Source of the DNA: Pseudomonas entomophila
GTDB taxonomy: Bacteria; Pseudomonadota; Gammaproteobacteria; Pseudomonadales; Pseudomonadaceae
Direction of reading: 5' to 3'
Length of the DNA stretch: 64,000 nt
Assembly (NCBI RefSeq): GCF_029478665.1
Contig: NZ_JARPQB010000008.1
Location: 61,598-125,597, forward strand
In this document: positions 1 to 9,331 of the stretch, piece after piece
How the letters are laid out: every line of letters starts with the position of its first letter
Position numbering within the stretch: the stretch's first letter is position 1
Notes under the pieces: model-generated
Databases searched by the model: none
Seen by the model: only the letters and a program-made list of their open reading frames with translations
Told to the model about the DNA's origin: nothing
Program-made: the position numbers and the translations under genes

Positions 1-913
1 CCTGACCCTGCTGCCGGTGCTCTACAGCCATTCGGGCTTTGGCGGGCAGGCCCCCAATGAGGGGCAGCGCCGCTTCATCAACTCGACCGAACAGTACCTG
101 CAACTGCAGCAACAGCTTGCCCCGCTGCTGGCGCGACAGCCGGCGCAGCAACTGGGGTTGTGCTTCCACTCCTTGCGCGCCGTCACCCCAGGGCAGATCG
201 CCGATGTGCTGGGCGCCAGCGACAAGGTTTGCCCGATCCATATCCACATCGCTGAACAGCAGAAGGAAGTCGACGACTGCCTGGCCTGGAGCGGTCGCCG
301 CCCGTTGCAATGGCTATACGAGCACGTCGATGTGGATGAACGCTGGTGCCTGGTCCACGCTACCCACGCCGAAGCCGACGAAGTCACCGCCATGGCCCGC
401 AGTGGCGCGGTGGCAGGGCTGTGCCTGACCACCGAGGCGAACCTGGGCGATGGCATCTTCCCGGCCGTGGATTTCCTGGCCCAGAACGGGCGGATGGGCA
501 TCGGCTCGGACAGCCATGTGTCGCTGAGCGTGGTCGAGGAACTGCGCTGGCTGGAATACGGCCAGCGCCTGCGCGACCAACGGCGCAACCGGTTGTATCG
601 CACGGACCAGCCGATGGTCGGGCGAACCCTGTACGACGCCGCGCTGGTGGGTGGCGCCCAGGCACTGGGGCAGCCGATCGGCGAACTGGCGGTGGGCAAG
701 CGGGCCGATTGGCTAGTGCTCGATGGGCAGGATCCGTACCTGGCGGTGGCCGAAGGCGATGCCATCCTGAACCGCTGGCTGTTCGCCGGTGGCGACCGCC
801 AAGTGCGCGATGTGATGGTCAACGGCCAGTGGGTGGTGCGCCAGGGCCGGCATGACCAGGAGGAAGAAAGCGCAGTGGCGTTCGTCGAGGTGCTGCGCCA
901 ACTGCTGGCCTGA
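1..913 (+). CDS. hutF: Formimidoylglutamate deiminase, C-terminal part (window-truncated)
   Basis: The open frame runs in from the window edge (codons begin at base 2), so the N-terminal third is missing. The visible part matches HutF of the amidohydrolase superfamily, which deiminates N-formimino-L-glutamate to N-formyl-L-glutamate in the pseudomonad histidine degradation route. Visible landmarks are the metal-site strand HIHIAEQ, the LVHATHA strand, and GIGSDSHVS with its catalytic Asp. The C-terminal GKRADWLVLD segment is typical of amidohydrolases whose strands return to a small beta-sandwich domain. It ends in TGA just before a REP element. Confusion with a guanine deaminase-type paralogue is possible but less likely, because the Ser-Val-Val-Glu-Glu-Leu-Arg run after the DSH motif is HutF-like. 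Confidence 0.9.
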   Translation, partial: LTLLPVLYSHSGFGGQAPNEGQRRFINSTEQYLQLQQQLAPLLARQPAQQLGLCFHSLRAVTPGQIADVLGASDKVCPIHIHIAEQQKEVDDCLAWSGRRPLQWLYEHVDVDERWCLVHATHAEADEVTAMARSGAVAGLCLTTEANLGDGIFPAVDFLAQNGRMGIGSDSHVSLSVVEELRWLEYGQRLRDQRRNRLYRTDQPMVGRTLYDAALVGGAQALGQPIGELAVGKRADWLVLDGQDPYLAVAEGDAILNRWLFAGGDRQVRDVMVNGQWVVRQGRHDQEEESAVAFVEVLRQLLA

Positions 914-924
914 GCACATACCGC

Positions 925-1007
925 TGTAGGAGCGGCTTCAGCCGCGATGCAAACAACGCGGTGCAGCCCCGGCCTTGCCGGGGTTCGCGGCTAAAGCCGC
1001 TCCCTGC
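925..1007. repeat. REP doublet, class A (agcggctt-type)
   Basis: Two inverted REP arms (tgtaggagcggctt... and ...aagccgctccctgca) enclose a GC-rich spacer containing the caacgcggtgc core also found in other class A copies of this window. The right end reads ctccctgca instead of ctcctacag, so this copy is diverged. It lies between the hutF stop and a convergent lipocalin gene. Confidence 0.85.
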
Positions 1008-1028
1008 AATGCAAGCAGCCTCACGGCC

Positions 1029-1601
1029 TCAATGCCGAGCGACGATATCCTTGTCCGGCGAACGCCAGATCAACCGACTGGTGTCGAAACCCTGCTGCCG
1101 CGCCCTGGCCAGCAGGTTCTCCCGCTCCCAGGCCGGCAACGACGGCGTGCGCGAAAGTATCCACAGGTACTTGCGGTCCGGGCTGCCGACGATCGCCGTG
1201 CGGTAGCGATCATCCACGTAGAGAATCCAGTAGGCGCCCTTGGCCACGCCAGGCACCAGCCGGGTGAACCAGTTGTCGAACTCCACCCACAGTTTGTCGG
1301 TGTGCCCCGGTTGCTGCGGCGTGGCATGCCCCTCGGCGCGCAACCATTCATCACCCAGCGTGCGGCAACGGTTGAGCACGCCCACGCTGCCGTCTGGCTT
1401 GAGGTTGTAGTGGGCCTCGGACTGGGCGCAGCCGTCCTGGTACTTCATCGGCAGACGCGCCAGCTCGAACCACTTGCCCTGGTAACGCTTCAGATCGACC
1501 GCACCTGCGGTCTTCGGTGCCAGTGGGTCGGTGGCCGAGGTGGCGCAGCCACCCAGCAGCATCACCAGGCAAACCCCCAACAGCAGGTGCAGGCGCCTCA
1601 T
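1029..1601 (-). CDS. blc: Outer-membrane lipocalin (Blc family)
   Basis: The 190-residue protein begins with a lipoprotein signal peptide and lipobox LLGGC (Cys19). The next residues are Ala-Thr, without the Asp that keeps a lipoprotein in the inner membrane, so outer-membrane sorting is expected. The lipocalin signature [12 protein letters not shown] (the G-x-W motif) follows near residue 40. The C-terminal half has the [15 protein letters not shown] and YLWILSRTP strands typical of Blc. Family knowledge: bacterial lipocalins bind fatty acids or lysophospholipids and are expressed under envelope stress. The ATG overlaps the stop of the upstream small lipoprotein gene by four bases, so the two are translationally coupled. 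Confidence 0.92.
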   Translation of the reverse strand: MRRLHLLLGVCLVMLLGGCATSATDPLAPKTAGAVDLKRYQGKWFELARLPMKYQDGCAQSEAHYNLKPDGSVGVLNRCRTLGDEWLRAEGHATPQQPGHTDKLWVEFDNWFTRLVPGVAKGAYWILYVDDRYRTAIVGSPDRKYLWILSRTPSLPAWERENLLARARQQGFDTSRLIWRSPDKDIVARH

Positions 1602-1852
1602 TTGAGCCCCTGACCGGAATACATCAGGACCTTGTCGGCAGCGTACTGCACGCTGATGAAGCTCTTCTCGTCACCCCAGGTGCAGCTGCTCATGCCCAGC
1701 GCGCCGGAACACTCCTTCGGCGTACCGAGCAACTGCTCGACCTCGGCCTTGTTCATGCCGGCCTTGAGCTTGGAATAGTTTTCCTGGTTGATCTTGCTGC
1801 AGGCGGTCAGGACGACGCACAAGGACAACAGGGCGAGGGAACGCAACGACAT
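1598..1852 (-). CDS. Small lipoprotein with BamE/SmpA-like fold (DUF3862-like)
   Basis: An 84-residue product with a signal peptide and lipobox LTAC (Cys18). The mature part contains [18 protein letters not shown], the motif shared by BamE/OmlA and DUF3862 domains, and two further cysteines (in KECSGALG and SSCTWG) that could form a disulfide. It is the first gene of a two-gene unit with the lipocalin. A role as an envelope lipoprotein is safe; a role in outer-membrane assembly would be inference from the fold only. Confidence 0.8.
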   Translation of the reverse strand: MSLRSLALLSLCVVLTACSKINQENYSKLKAGMNKAEVEQLLGTPKECSGALGMSSCTWGDEKSFISVQYAADKVLMYSGQGLK

Positions 1853-2077
1853 GAAGGGACACTCCTGGAGATAGGTACACAGGTACGAGGGCCTGCAGGG
1901 AGCTTAGAAGGGAAAATGGCTGCTCGGTTCCCTGCCCGTCGAGGTTTCGTTGTGCGCCGTTGGTCGCCTGGCGCGCAAACGATTAATGTTTTATCCCGGC
2001 GTACCGACACAGAGCCGTGGTGTGGCCTTTTGCCGCACCCACCCCTCCTTCGTGCCCGTGCGCAGACTTCAAAAAAA

Positions 2078-3970
2078 ATGACCAAGAACCTCAAGTTCAG
2101 CCACAAGATCCTGCTGGCCGCCGCCCTGGTGGTGGCCGTCGCCTTCACCTGCTTCGTCCTGTTCAACGACTACCGACAGCGCCAGTCGCTGCGCAGCGAC
2201 ACCGAATCGACGTTGCAGTCACTGGGCAACCTCACCGCCGGCAACATCCGCACCTGGCTCGACAGCCGCATCCAGCTGGTCAACTCGGTGGCCCAGCAGG
2301 TCGCCGTCGACGGCCCGGGCAAGAACAGCCTCGATCGCATCCTGGCGCTGCCGGTGTATGGCAGCAACTTCATCCTCACCTACTTCGGTGGCCAGGACGG
2401 CAGCATGCAGTCGGTACCGGTGGGCAACCGCGCCGCCGACTACGACCCGCGTGTGCGCGGCTGGTACAAGGCGGCCAGCGCGGCGGGCCAGACCATCGTC
2501 ACCGAACCCTACATCTCGGTCTCGGCCGGCAAGCTGGTGATCACCCTCGCCACCCCCGTGCAACAGGGCGGGCGCATGATCGGCGTAAGCGGCGTCGACA
2601 CCGACCTGCAGACCATCAGCAACCTGATCAACACCCTGGACTTTGGCGGCCGCGGGCATGCCTTCATCGTCAACGGCGAAGGCAAGGTGCTCATCCACCC
2701 CAAAGCCGAGCTGGCGCTCAAGACCTTGGCCGATGTCTATCCCGGCAGCGCCCTGCGCATCGGCAGCGGCCTGAAAGAAGTCGAAGTCGACGGCCGCAAG
2801 CAGTTCATCAGCTTCACCCATGTCGATGGCGTGCCGTCGGCAGACTGGTACGTTGCGCTGGTGCTGGACCAGGACGCGGCCTTCGCCATGCTTGGTGAGC
2901 TGCGCACCTCGGCGGTGGTGGCGACGCTGATCGCCGTGGTGGTGATCATCGCCCTGTTGGGCCTGCTGATCCGCGTGCTGATGGAGCCGCTGCACATCAT
3001 GGGCCGCGCCATGCGCGACATCGCCGAAGGCGAAGGCGACCTGACCCGGCGCCTGAACATCCATGCCCAGGACGAGTTCGGTAGCCTGGCGCAGTCGTTC
3101 AACCGTTTCGTCGAGCGGATCCACGAATCGATCCGTGAAGTGGCCTCGGCCACCGGCCAGGTGAATGCCGTGGCCGGCCAGGTGGTCAACGCCTCCAACG
3201 CCTCGATCCACAACGCCGACCAGCAGTCGAGCCGCACCAGCAGCGTGGCCGCGGCGATCAACCAGCTGGGTGCCGCCGCCCAGGAAATCGCCCAGAACGC
3301 CGCCCTCGCCTCGCAGCACTCCAGCGCCGCCCGTGGCCTGGCCGAGGAAGGCCAGCAGGTGGTCGGCGAGACCATCGACGTGATGAACCAGCTGTCGGCG
3401 CGCATCAGCGACGCCAGCAGCAATATCGAGACCCTGAACAACCACACGGCGAACATCGGCCAGATCCTCGATGTGATCAGCGGCATCTCGCAGCAGACCA
3501 ACCTGCTGGCGCTCAACGCCGCGATCGAGGCTGCCCGCGCCGGTGAGGCCGGCCGTGGCTTCGCCGTGGTGGCGGACGAGGTGCGCAACCTGGCCCACCG
3601 CACCCAGGATTCGGCGCAGCAAGTGCAGCGCCTGATCGAGGAACTGCAGGCCGGCGCCCAGGTGGCGGTCAGCACCATGAACCAAAGCCAGGCGCACAGC
3701 GACCGCAGCGTGGGCATCGCCAACCAGGCCGGCGAGCGCCTGGGCAGCGTCACCCAGCGCATCGGCGAAATCGATGGCATGAACCAGTCGGTGGCCACCG
3801 CCACTGAAGAGCAGACGGCCGTGGTCGAGTCGATCAATGTCGACATCAACGAGATCAATACGTTGAACCAGGAAGGGGTGCACAACCTGCAGAGCACCTT
3901 GCGTGCCTGCACCGACCTGGAACATCAGGTCGAGCGGTTGAAGCATCTGGTGGGTAGCTTCAGGATCTGA
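2078..3970 (+). CDS. Methyl-accepting chemotaxis protein with dCache sensor
   Basis: The frame is open far upstream, but the ATG at 2078 begins the TKNLKFSHK cytoplasmic start and gives a 630-residue receptor. Order: TM1 at about 10-29, a periplasmic double-Cache domain at about 35-275, TM2 at about 278-298, HAMP to about 350, then the signalling domain with the hairpin tip [20 protein letters not shown] near 470-490. In the sensor, Y122, R127, W129, Y130, Y145 and D174 fit the amino-acid-binding dCache motif known from PctA-type receptors. Position 147, which I recall as Asp in PctA, is Ser. There is no C-terminal CheR/CheB tethering pentapeptide (it ends GSFRI). It is a lone gene followed by a REP doublet. 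Ligand: probably an amino acid or related amine; the neighbouring hutF makes histidine a guess only. Confidence 0.93.
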   Translation: MTKNLKFSHKILLAAALVVAVAFTCFVLFNDYRQRQSLRSDTESTLQSLGNLTAGNIRTWLDSRIQLVNSVAQQVAVDGPGKNSLDRILALPVYGSNFILTYFGGQDGSMQSVPVGNRAADYDPRVRGWYKAASAAGQTIVTEPYISVSAGKLVITLATPVQQGGRMIGVSGVDTDLQTISNLINTLDFGGRGHAFIVNGEGKVLIHPKAELALKTLADVYPGSALRIGSGLKEVEVDGRKQFISFTHVDGVPSADWYVALVLDQDAAFAMLGELRTSAVVATLIAVVVIIALLGLLIRVLMEPLHIMGRAMRDIAEGEGDLTRRLNIHAQDEFGSLAQSFNRFVERIHESIREVASATGQVNAVAGQVVNASNASIHNADQQSSRTSSVAAAINQLGAAAQEIAQNAALASQHSSAARGLAEEGQQVVGETIDVMNQLSARISDASSNIETLNNHTANIGQILDVISGISQQTNLLALNAAIEAARAGEAGRGFAVVADEVRNLAHRTQDSAQQVQRLIEELQAGAQVAVSTMNQSQAHSDRSVGIANQAGERLGSVTQRIGEIDGMNQSVATATEEQTAVVESINVDINEINTLNQEGVHNLQSTLRACTDLEHQVERLKHLVGSFRI

Positions 3971-3983
3971 TTTGAAAGCCCCG

Positions 3984-4087
3984 GGGGCCGCTCTGCGGCC
4001 CTTTCGCGGCACAAGGCCGCTCCTACAGGGGATCGCATGCCTCTGTAGGAGCGGCCTCGTGCCGCGAAAGGCCTGCGCAGCAGGCCC
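3984..4087. repeat. REP doublet, class B (agcggcctt-type) with outer GC stems
   Basis: Inverted copies of the ctttcgcggcacaaggccgc / tgtaggagcggcctcgtgcc type meet tail to tail around a short centre. They are bordered by small GC hairpins (ccgctctgcgg and cctgcgcagcagg). It sits between the chemoreceptor and a convergent DUF924 gene and could act as a transcription boundary. Confidence 0.88.
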
Positions 4088-4093
4088 GGCTAT

Positions 4094-4690
4094 TCAGAAT
4101 CTCGAACCAGGCTCCAGCAAGAAGTCCATCTCCTCACTGGTGCTCGGCCGCCCCAGCACCAGGTTGCGGTGCGGGAAGCGGCCGAACCGGGCAATCACCC
4201 GCTGGTGCTGTTCTGCGTAGTCGAGGAAGCCTTCGAACAACCGGCGGTTGGCCTCCGGTTGCTCGGCCAGCAGCGCCTGATAGCGCTCGACGCACAGGTT
4301 CTGCCAGTCCAGCACCTCGGCATGCTCCAGCACCAGCAGCACGAACACCCGCTGAATCGGTAGCAGTTGATGGTCCCAGCCCTTCTGCAGGCCTTGCATG
4401 GCTACGACCTGTGCGCGTCGGTCGCCCTCGAAGGCGAGCGGCGTGTCGCGGTGGAGCATGCGCGGCAGCTGATCGAGCAGCAGGATCAGGCCCAGCCAGC
4501 CCTGCGGGCTCTGCTGCCACTCATCGAGGCCGCCCGCCAGGGCTTGCGCGCACAGGTCGCCGAAGCGCTCACGCGCCTCGTCGTCGTGGTGCTTGCCGAA
4601 CCACAGCGTGCTCTTCTCGTCAGCCACGGCCTGGGGACTGGCGCCCCAACCGAACCACCATTCCAGCAACGGCTGCCAAGGTGCGAGCAT
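4094..4690 (-). CDS. DUF924 family protein
   Basis: The 198-residue product matches the DUF924 family: an early W-x-G region (LEWWFGWG), the WFGKHHDDEARERFGDL block, LILLLDQLPRMLHRDTP near residue 75, and a final GRFPHRNLVLGRPSTSEEMDFL block. The family is all-helical (TPR-like in structure) and has no assigned reaction. The gene starts three bases after the fbp stop and is almost certainly co-transcribed with it. I infer no function beyond that linkage. Confidence 0.88.
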   Translation of the reverse strand: MLAPWQPLLEWWFGWGASPQAVADEKSTLWFGKHHDDEARERFGDLCAQALAGGLDEWQQSPQGWLGLILLLDQLPRMLHRDTPLAFEGDRRAQVVAMQGLQKGWDHQLLPIQRVFVLLVLEHAEVLDWQNLCVERYQALLAEQPEANRRLFEGFLDYAEQHQRVIARFGRFPHRNLVLGRPSTSEEMDFLLEPGSRF

Positions 4691-4693
4691 GAC

Positions 4694-5704
4694 TTACTCC
4701 TTGTGGTAGGCGGTGACGCGCTCGACCTCTTCCTTCGAACCGAGGATGACCGACACACGCTGGTGCAGGCTCTCCGGCTTGATGTCGAGGATGCGATCGT
4801 AACCGTTGGTGGAGGCGCCGCCGGCCTGCTCGATGATGAACGACATCGGGTTGGCCTCGTACATCAGGCGCAGCTTGCCCGGCTTGCTCGGCTCACGGGC
4901 GTCGCGCGGGTACATGAACAGGCCGCCACGGGTCAGGATGCGGTGCACGTCGGCCACCATCGAGGCGATCCAGCGCATGTTGTAGTTCTTTTTCAGCGGG
5001 CCGGTCTCACCGGCCAGCAGCTCGTCCACGTAACGCTGTACCGGGGCTTCCCAGTGGCGCTGGTTGGACATGTTGATAGCGAACTCGGCGGTGGTTTCCG
5101 GCACGCGGATGTTTTCGTGGGTGAGCACGAAGCTGCCCAGTTCACGGTCCAGGGTGAAGCCCTTGACGCCGTTGCCCAGGGTCAGGATCAGCATGGTCTG
5201 CGGGCCATAGATGGCGTAGCCGGCGGCGACCTGCTCGGTGCCTGGCTGCAGGAAGGCTGCTTCGTTGAGGCTTTCGTTCTGGCTCAGGTACTGGTTAGGG
5301 CAACGCAGTACCGAGAAGATGGTGCCGACCGAGACGTTGACGTCGATGTTCGACGAGCCGTCCAGCGGGTCGAAGACCAGCAGGTAGGCGCCTTTGGGGT
5401 ATTTGCCCGGGATCTGGTAGGCGTTGTCCATCTCTTCGGACGCCATGCCGGCCAGGTGGCCGCCCCACTCGTTGGCCTCGAGCAGGATGTCGTTGGAGAT
5501 CACGTCGAGCTTCTTCTGCACCTCGCCCTGCACGTTTTCGGTGCCCATGCTGCCCAGCACGCCGCCGAGGGCGCCCTTGGACACGTGGTGGCTGATCTCC
5601 TTGCACGCACGCGCCACCACTTCGATCAGGAAGCGCAGATCGGCAGGGGTATTGTTGCTGCGGGTCTGCTCAATCAGATAGCGACTCAGGGTAACGCGGG
5701 ACAT
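4694..5704 (-). CDS. fbp: Fructose-1,6-bisphosphatase, class 1
   Basis: This 336-residue enzyme hydrolyses fructose 1,6-bisphosphate to fructose 6-phosphate in gluconeogenesis, which pseudomonads need for growth on organic acids. The metal-binding signature [15 protein letters not shown] lies at about residues 112-126. [14 protein letters not shown] and the [13 protein letters not shown] tail are also characteristic. Length and motifs fit the class 1 enzyme, not GlpX. The DUF924 gene follows immediately. Its 5' side carries a REP doublet, and glgP lies further upstream on the same strand. Confidence 0.97.
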   Translation of the reverse strand: MSRVTLSRYLIEQTRSNNTPADLRFLIEVVARACKEISHHVSKGALGGVLGSMGTENVQGEVQKKLDVISNDILLEANEWGGHLAGMASEEMDNAYQIPGKYPKGAYLLVFDPLDGSSNIDVNVSVGTIFSVLRCPNQYLSQNESLNEAAFLQPGTEQVAAGYAIYGPQTMLILTLGNGVKGFTLDRELGSFVLTHENIRVPETTAEFAINMSNQRHWEAPVQRYVDELLAGETGPLKKNYNMRWIASMVADVHRILTRGGLFMYPRDAREPSKPGKLRLMYEANPMSFIIEQAGGASTNGYDRILDIKPESLHQRVSVILGSKEEVERVTAYHKE

Positions 5705-5848
5705 GTATGGCTCCGAAATGGAAAGGGGGAGAAAAACCCCCGCAGTTTACAGGGAGAGTGCAGCGCTAGCGAGCAAAGAGACTCGTCGGGCGGGCTTGAG
5801 TTCAGCCAGAGGCCGGTCAGTGGTCGGCTTGGGCCTTATGTAGCCGCT

Positions 5849-5906
5849 GTTCGCCGGCAAGGCCGGCTCCTACGGGTACGTGTAGGAGCCGGCCTTGCCG
5901 GCGAAC
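5849..5906. repeat. REP doublet, class C (gccggcaagg-type)
   Basis: Two inverted arms, gttcgccggcaaggccggctcctac and gtaggagccggccttgccggcgaac, are separated by about seven bases. The element is ten bases from the glgP stop codon. Confidence 0.9.
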
Positions 5907-5916
5907 CGCTGCCAGC

Positions 5917-8382
5917 TCAATCCAAAGCCTTCCAGATCTCGGTCGCATACTCGCGAATGGTCCGGTCCGACGAGAACCAGCCCATCCGCGCGGTATTGAG
6001 CACCGCCATGCGCCACCACTCCTGCGGCGCATGCCACAACTCCTCGACCCGGCGCTGGGCATCCCAGTAGGCATCGAAATCGGCGCACACCAGGAAGCGG
6101 TCATGGGCAATCAGCCCATCGATCAACCCGGCATAGCGCGCCGGATCGTCCGGCGAGAACACCCCGCTGCGGATCGCCTGCAACACATCCCCCAGGCGGT
6201 GCGAGGCGGCGATCGCCGCGGCGGCGCCAAAATCGCCGCTGCGCTTGCGCGCCTCCACCTGCTGGGCGGTCAACCCGAAGATGAACATGTTCTCCGCCCC
6301 CACCTGCTCGCACATCTCGACGTTGGCGCCATCGAGCGTACCGATGGTCAGCGCGCCGTTGAGGCCGAACTTCATGTTGCTGGTGCCAGACGCTTCGTAG
6401 CCTGCGGTGGAGATCTGCTCGGACAGGTCCGCCGCCGGGATGATGCTCTCGGCCAGGCTGACGTTGTAGTTGGGCAGGAACACCACCTTGAGCAGGCCGC
6501 GCACGGTGGGGTCGTTGTTGACCACCCGGGCGATGTCGTTGGCCAGCTTGATGATCAGCTTGGCCTGGTGATAGCTGGCCGCGGCCTTGCCGGCGAAGAG
6601 CTTCACCCGCGGCACCCAGTCGATGCCGGGGTCGTTGCGGATGGCCTGGTACAGCGCCACGGTGTGCAGCAGGTTGAGCAACTGGCGCTTGTACTCGTGG
6701 ATACGCTTGACCTGCACGTCGAACAACGCCTCGGGGTTGACCGTCACCCCCAGGCGGTCCTGGATGATGCTGGCCAGGGCGCGCTTGCTGTGCAGGCGCT
6801 GGGCGGCGAACTGCGCGCGGAAGGTGGCCTTGTCGGCGAACGGCACCAGCGCCTTGAGCCTGCCTTCCGGGTCGTCCAGCACCTCCGGCCCCAGAGCCTC
6901 GATCAGCATGGCGGTGAGCGGCGGGTTGGCCTGGTACAGCCAGCGGCGGAAGGTAATGCCGTTGGTCTTGTTGTTGATCCGCTGCGGGTAGAGCTTGTGC
7001 AGTTCGGCGAACACCGTGCTCTTCATCAGCTTGCTGTGCAGCGCCGACACACCGTTGACGCTGTGCGAGCCGAGGAAGGCCAGGTTGCCCATGCGCACCC
7101 GCCGGCCATTGTCCTCCTCGATCAGCGATACCGCGCGCAACACGTCGAAGTCGTGCAGGCCTTTGGCGCGCAGCGAGTCGATGTGATAGGCGTTGATCAG
7201 ATAGATGATCTGCATGTGCCGCGGCAGCATGCGCTCCATCAACGCCACCGGCCAGGTTTCCAGCGCCTCGGGCAACAGGGTGTGGTTGGTGTAGGCCAGG
7301 GTGTCGACGGTCAATTGCCAGGCCTTGTCCCAGGGAATCTCGTGCTGGTCGACCAGCAGCCGCATCAGTTCGGCGACGGCGATCGACGGGTGCGTGTCAT
7401 TGAGCTGGATCGCGGCGGCATCCGGCAGGTTCATCAGGGTTTCGTGCATGTTCAGGTGGCGGCGCAGCAGGTCCTGCAACGAGGCGGAGACGAAGAAATA
7501 CTCCTGGCGCAAGCGCAATTCCTGGCCGGCCTCGGTACTGTCGGCCGGGTACAGCACCCGCGAGATGCTCTCGGCCCGGGCCACTTCGGCCACCGCCCCC
7601 AAGTGATCGCCGGCGTTGAAGCGTTCAAGATGCAACTCTTCCAGGGCCCGGGCACGCCACAGGCGCAGGGTGTTGACGCTGGCCCCGCGCCAGCCGACCA
7701 CCGGCGTGTCGTAGGCCACCGCCCGCACCGTCTCGCCAGGCCACCAGACCTGACGCTGATGGCCACTGGCTTCGGTCACGGTCTCGACACTGCCACCGAA
7801 GCTGATCGGGTAGATCACTTCGGCCCGCTCGAACTCCCAGGGGTTGCCGAAATCCAGCCAGTTCTCGGTCTGCTCCTGCTGCCAGCCATCGACCACCGCC
7901 TGGCGGAACAGGCCGTGCTCGTAGCGGATGCCATAGCCGTGGGCGGCGATGCCCAGGGTCGACATGCTCTCCATGAAGCACGCCGCCAGGCGGCCGAGGC
8001 CACCGTTGCCCAACGCCGCGTCGGGCTCGAGCAGGCGAATGCGCTCAAGGTCCACGTCCAGCCCTTGCAGGGCCTCGCGGGCGATCTCCAGGTAACCGAG
8101 GTTGCTCAGGCTGTCGTACAGCAAGCGGCCGATGAGGAATTCGAGGGAGAGGTAATAGACACGCTTCTGGCTACGTCGGTAGGCCCGCCGGGTGTGGTCC
8201 ATCCAGTGATCGACCATGTGATCGCGGGCGGCCAGGGCGATGGCTTCGAACCAGTCGTGGTCGAAGGCGTGCTCCGGGTCCTTGCCGACCGCGTAGGTCA
8301 GCTTGGCCAGCACGGCGGCGCGGAAAGCCGCCACCTCTGCACTATGGGCCTTTTCGTCACGGGCTTCGGTTTCCTGGGACAT
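5917..8382 (-). CDS. glgP: Glycogen/maltodextrin phosphorylase
   Basis: The 821-residue GT35 enzyme releases glucose 1-phosphate from alpha-1,4-glucans. YYLSLEFLIGRLL (about 76-88) and the GNGGLGRLAACFMES segment are diagnostic. The PLP-binding lysine is K671 within SGTSNMKFGLNGALTIGT. Length is normal for the family. No other glycogen genes are adjacent; the gene stands alone between REP elements. The leader on the other side holds the ykgJ promoter region. Confidence 0.97.
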   Translation of the reverse strand: MSQETEARDEKAHSAEVAAFRAAVLAKLTYAVGKDPEHAFDHDWFEAIALAARDHMVDHWMDHTRRAYRRSQKRVYYLSLEFLIGRLLYDSLSNLGYLEIAREALQGLDVDLERIRLLEPDAALGNGGLGRLAACFMESMSTLGIAAHGYGIRYEHGLFRQAVVDGWQQEQTENWLDFGNPWEFERAEVIYPISFGGSVETVTEASGHQRQVWWPGETVRAVAYDTPVVGWRGASVNTLRLWRARALEELHLERFNAGDHLGAVAEVARAESISRVLYPADSTEAGQELRLRQEYFFVSASLQDLLRRHLNMHETLMNLPDAAAIQLNDTHPSIAVAELMRLLVDQHEIPWDKAWQLTVDTLAYTNHTLLPEALETWPVALMERMLPRHMQIIYLINAYHIDSLRAKGLHDFDVLRAVSLIEEDNGRRVRMGNLAFLGSHSVNGVSALHSKLMKSTVFAELHKLYPQRINNKTNGITFRRWLYQANPPLTAMLIEALGPEVLDDPEGRLKALVPFADKATFRAQFAAQRLHSKRALASIIQDRLGVTVNPEALFDVQVKRIHEYKRQLLNLLHTVALYQAIRNDPGIDWVPRVKLFAGKAAASYHQAKLIIKLANDIARVVNNDPTVRGLLKVVFLPNYNVSLAESIIPAADLSEQISTAGYEASGTSNMKFGLNGALTIGTLDGANVEMCEQVGAENMFIFGLTAQQVEARKRSGDFGAAAAIAASHRLGDVLQAIRSGVFSPDDPARYAGLIDGLIAHDRFLVCADFDAYWDAQRRVEELWHAPQEWWRMAVLNTARMGWFSSDRTIREYATEIWKALD

Positions 8383-8500
8383 GGGGCATCCTCGGGCAAG
8401 TGGGCGAAAGCGCAGGGAGAGTGTTCAGCCTAGACGCTCTGACACGGAGCGACAGCGACGGTTCGCGGTTTTCATCGAGCACCGGTAAACCCGGCAAAAG

Positions 8501-8521
8501 GTTGTTCACAATTTGAACAAC
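8501..8521. promoter_or_regulatory. 21-bp perfect palindrome upstream of ykgJ
   Basis: gttgttca and tgaacaac form two 8-base arms around a 5-base centre, 60 bases before the ykgJ ATG. A possible -10 hexamer (tatcat, 8527-8532) lies just downstream, so a protein bound here would overlap the promoter. The cognate regulator is unknown. Confidence 0.45.
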
Positions 8522-8580
8522 TCCGGTATCATCGCGCGCCCTGAAACCGTGATTTCCCCTGCAAGAATAAAACCGCAACC

Positions 8581-8985
8581 ATGAAACCGACCCTGATCGC
8601 CGCCGCCGAAGTCGACCGCCTGGAGACCTGGCAGCGCTATGCCAGCCACATGTGTGGCGGCTGCCACTCGACCTGCTGCACCCTGCCGGTGGAGGTGAAG
8701 ATCAAGGATCTGATCCGCATTGGCGTGGTGGACGAGTTCGAGAAAGACGAGCCACCCAAGAACATCGCCAAGCGCCTGCAGAAGGACGGCATCATCGAGC
8801 GCTTCAACCAGAAGTCCGGGATCTTCACCCTGACCCGGATGAGCAACGACGACTGCCTCTACCTGGACCGCAAGAGCCGCCTGTGCACCATTTATGACAA
8901 GCGCCCGGACACCTGCCGCAATCACCCCAAGGTCGGGCCGCGCCCAGGCTACTGCGCCTACAAGCCGAAGGCGACCACCCGCTGA
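8581..8985 (+). CDS. YkgJ-family cysteine-cluster protein
   Basis: The 134-residue protein carries the family's metal-chelating cysteine set: MCGGCHSTCC near residues 24-33, and CLYLDRKSRLCTIYDKRPDTC near 93-113, followed by NHP. The family (zinc or iron-sulfur chelating, formerly UPF0153) has no firm biochemical role. The start is the ATG at 8581; the ribosome site is weak. A 21-bp palindrome lies in its promoter region. It stands alone, convergent with the next small membrane gene. Confidence 0.88.
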   Translation: MKPTLIAAAEVDRLETWQRYASHMCGGCHSTCCTLPVEVKIKDLIRIGVVDEFEKDEPPKNIAKRLQKDGIIERFNQKSGIFTLTRMSNDDCLYLDRKSRLCTIYDKRPDTCRNHPKVGPRPGYCAYKPKATTR

Positions 8986-9006
8986 CTGGCGGGTGGCACC
9001 GCCGGC

Positions 9007-9165
9007 TCAACGCTTGGCGATGATGTACACCGCATGGACGATCCCCGGGATATACCCCAGCAGGGTCAGCAGGATGTTCAGCCAGAACGCCCCACCGAAC
9101 CCGACCTGGAGGAACACCCCCAGCGGCGGCAGGATGATGGCGATGATGATGCGGATGAAGTCCAT
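9007..9165 (-). CDS. Pmp3/YqaE-family small membrane protein
   Basis: This 52-residue protein is almost entirely two hydrophobic helices: residues 4-22 with IIIAIILPPLGVFLQVG, and 28-49 with NILLTLLGYIPGIVHAVYII. The PPLGVFLQ, LNILLTLLGYIPG and HAVYII blocks define the Pmp3 (UPF0057) family of stress-induced proteolipids. The frame is open further upstream, but the ATG at 9165 gives the exact family length. Family knowledge: membrane-potential maintenance and salt or stress response in other organisms. Confidence 0.9.
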   Translation of the reverse strand: MDFIRIIIAIILPPLGVFLQVGFGGAFWLNILLTLLGYIPGIVHAVYIIAKR

Positions 9166-9238
9166 GGGCTGCGCTCCTTGAAGGGTTTCAACACAGACCA
9201 GCCACTCAGCGCAGAGGTTCCACCGCCGCGCGCGCGGT

Positions 9239-9278
9239 AAAAAAAACGCCCCGGGCCAAATACTGCAGGCCAGGGGCG
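9239..9278 (-). terminator. Rho-independent terminator of the aminotransferase gene
   Basis: Read on the minus strand, a GC-rich hairpin (cgcccctggcc paired with ggcccggggcg, one mismatch) is followed by a run of eight T. It lies about 55 bases after the stop of the aminotransferase gene. Confidence 0.85.
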
Positions 9279-9331
9279 ATGCGCAGAAACGCGAGACGGT
9301 TCGTTGAAATTCGCTTTGCCGGGGCGACCGC

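Noticed and set aside
2219..4012. 597-aa open frame antisense to the chemoreceptor gene
   Set aside because: It is a shadow of GC-rich codon use: low-complexity His/Asp/Val-rich translation, no motifs, and complete overlap with a clear gene.
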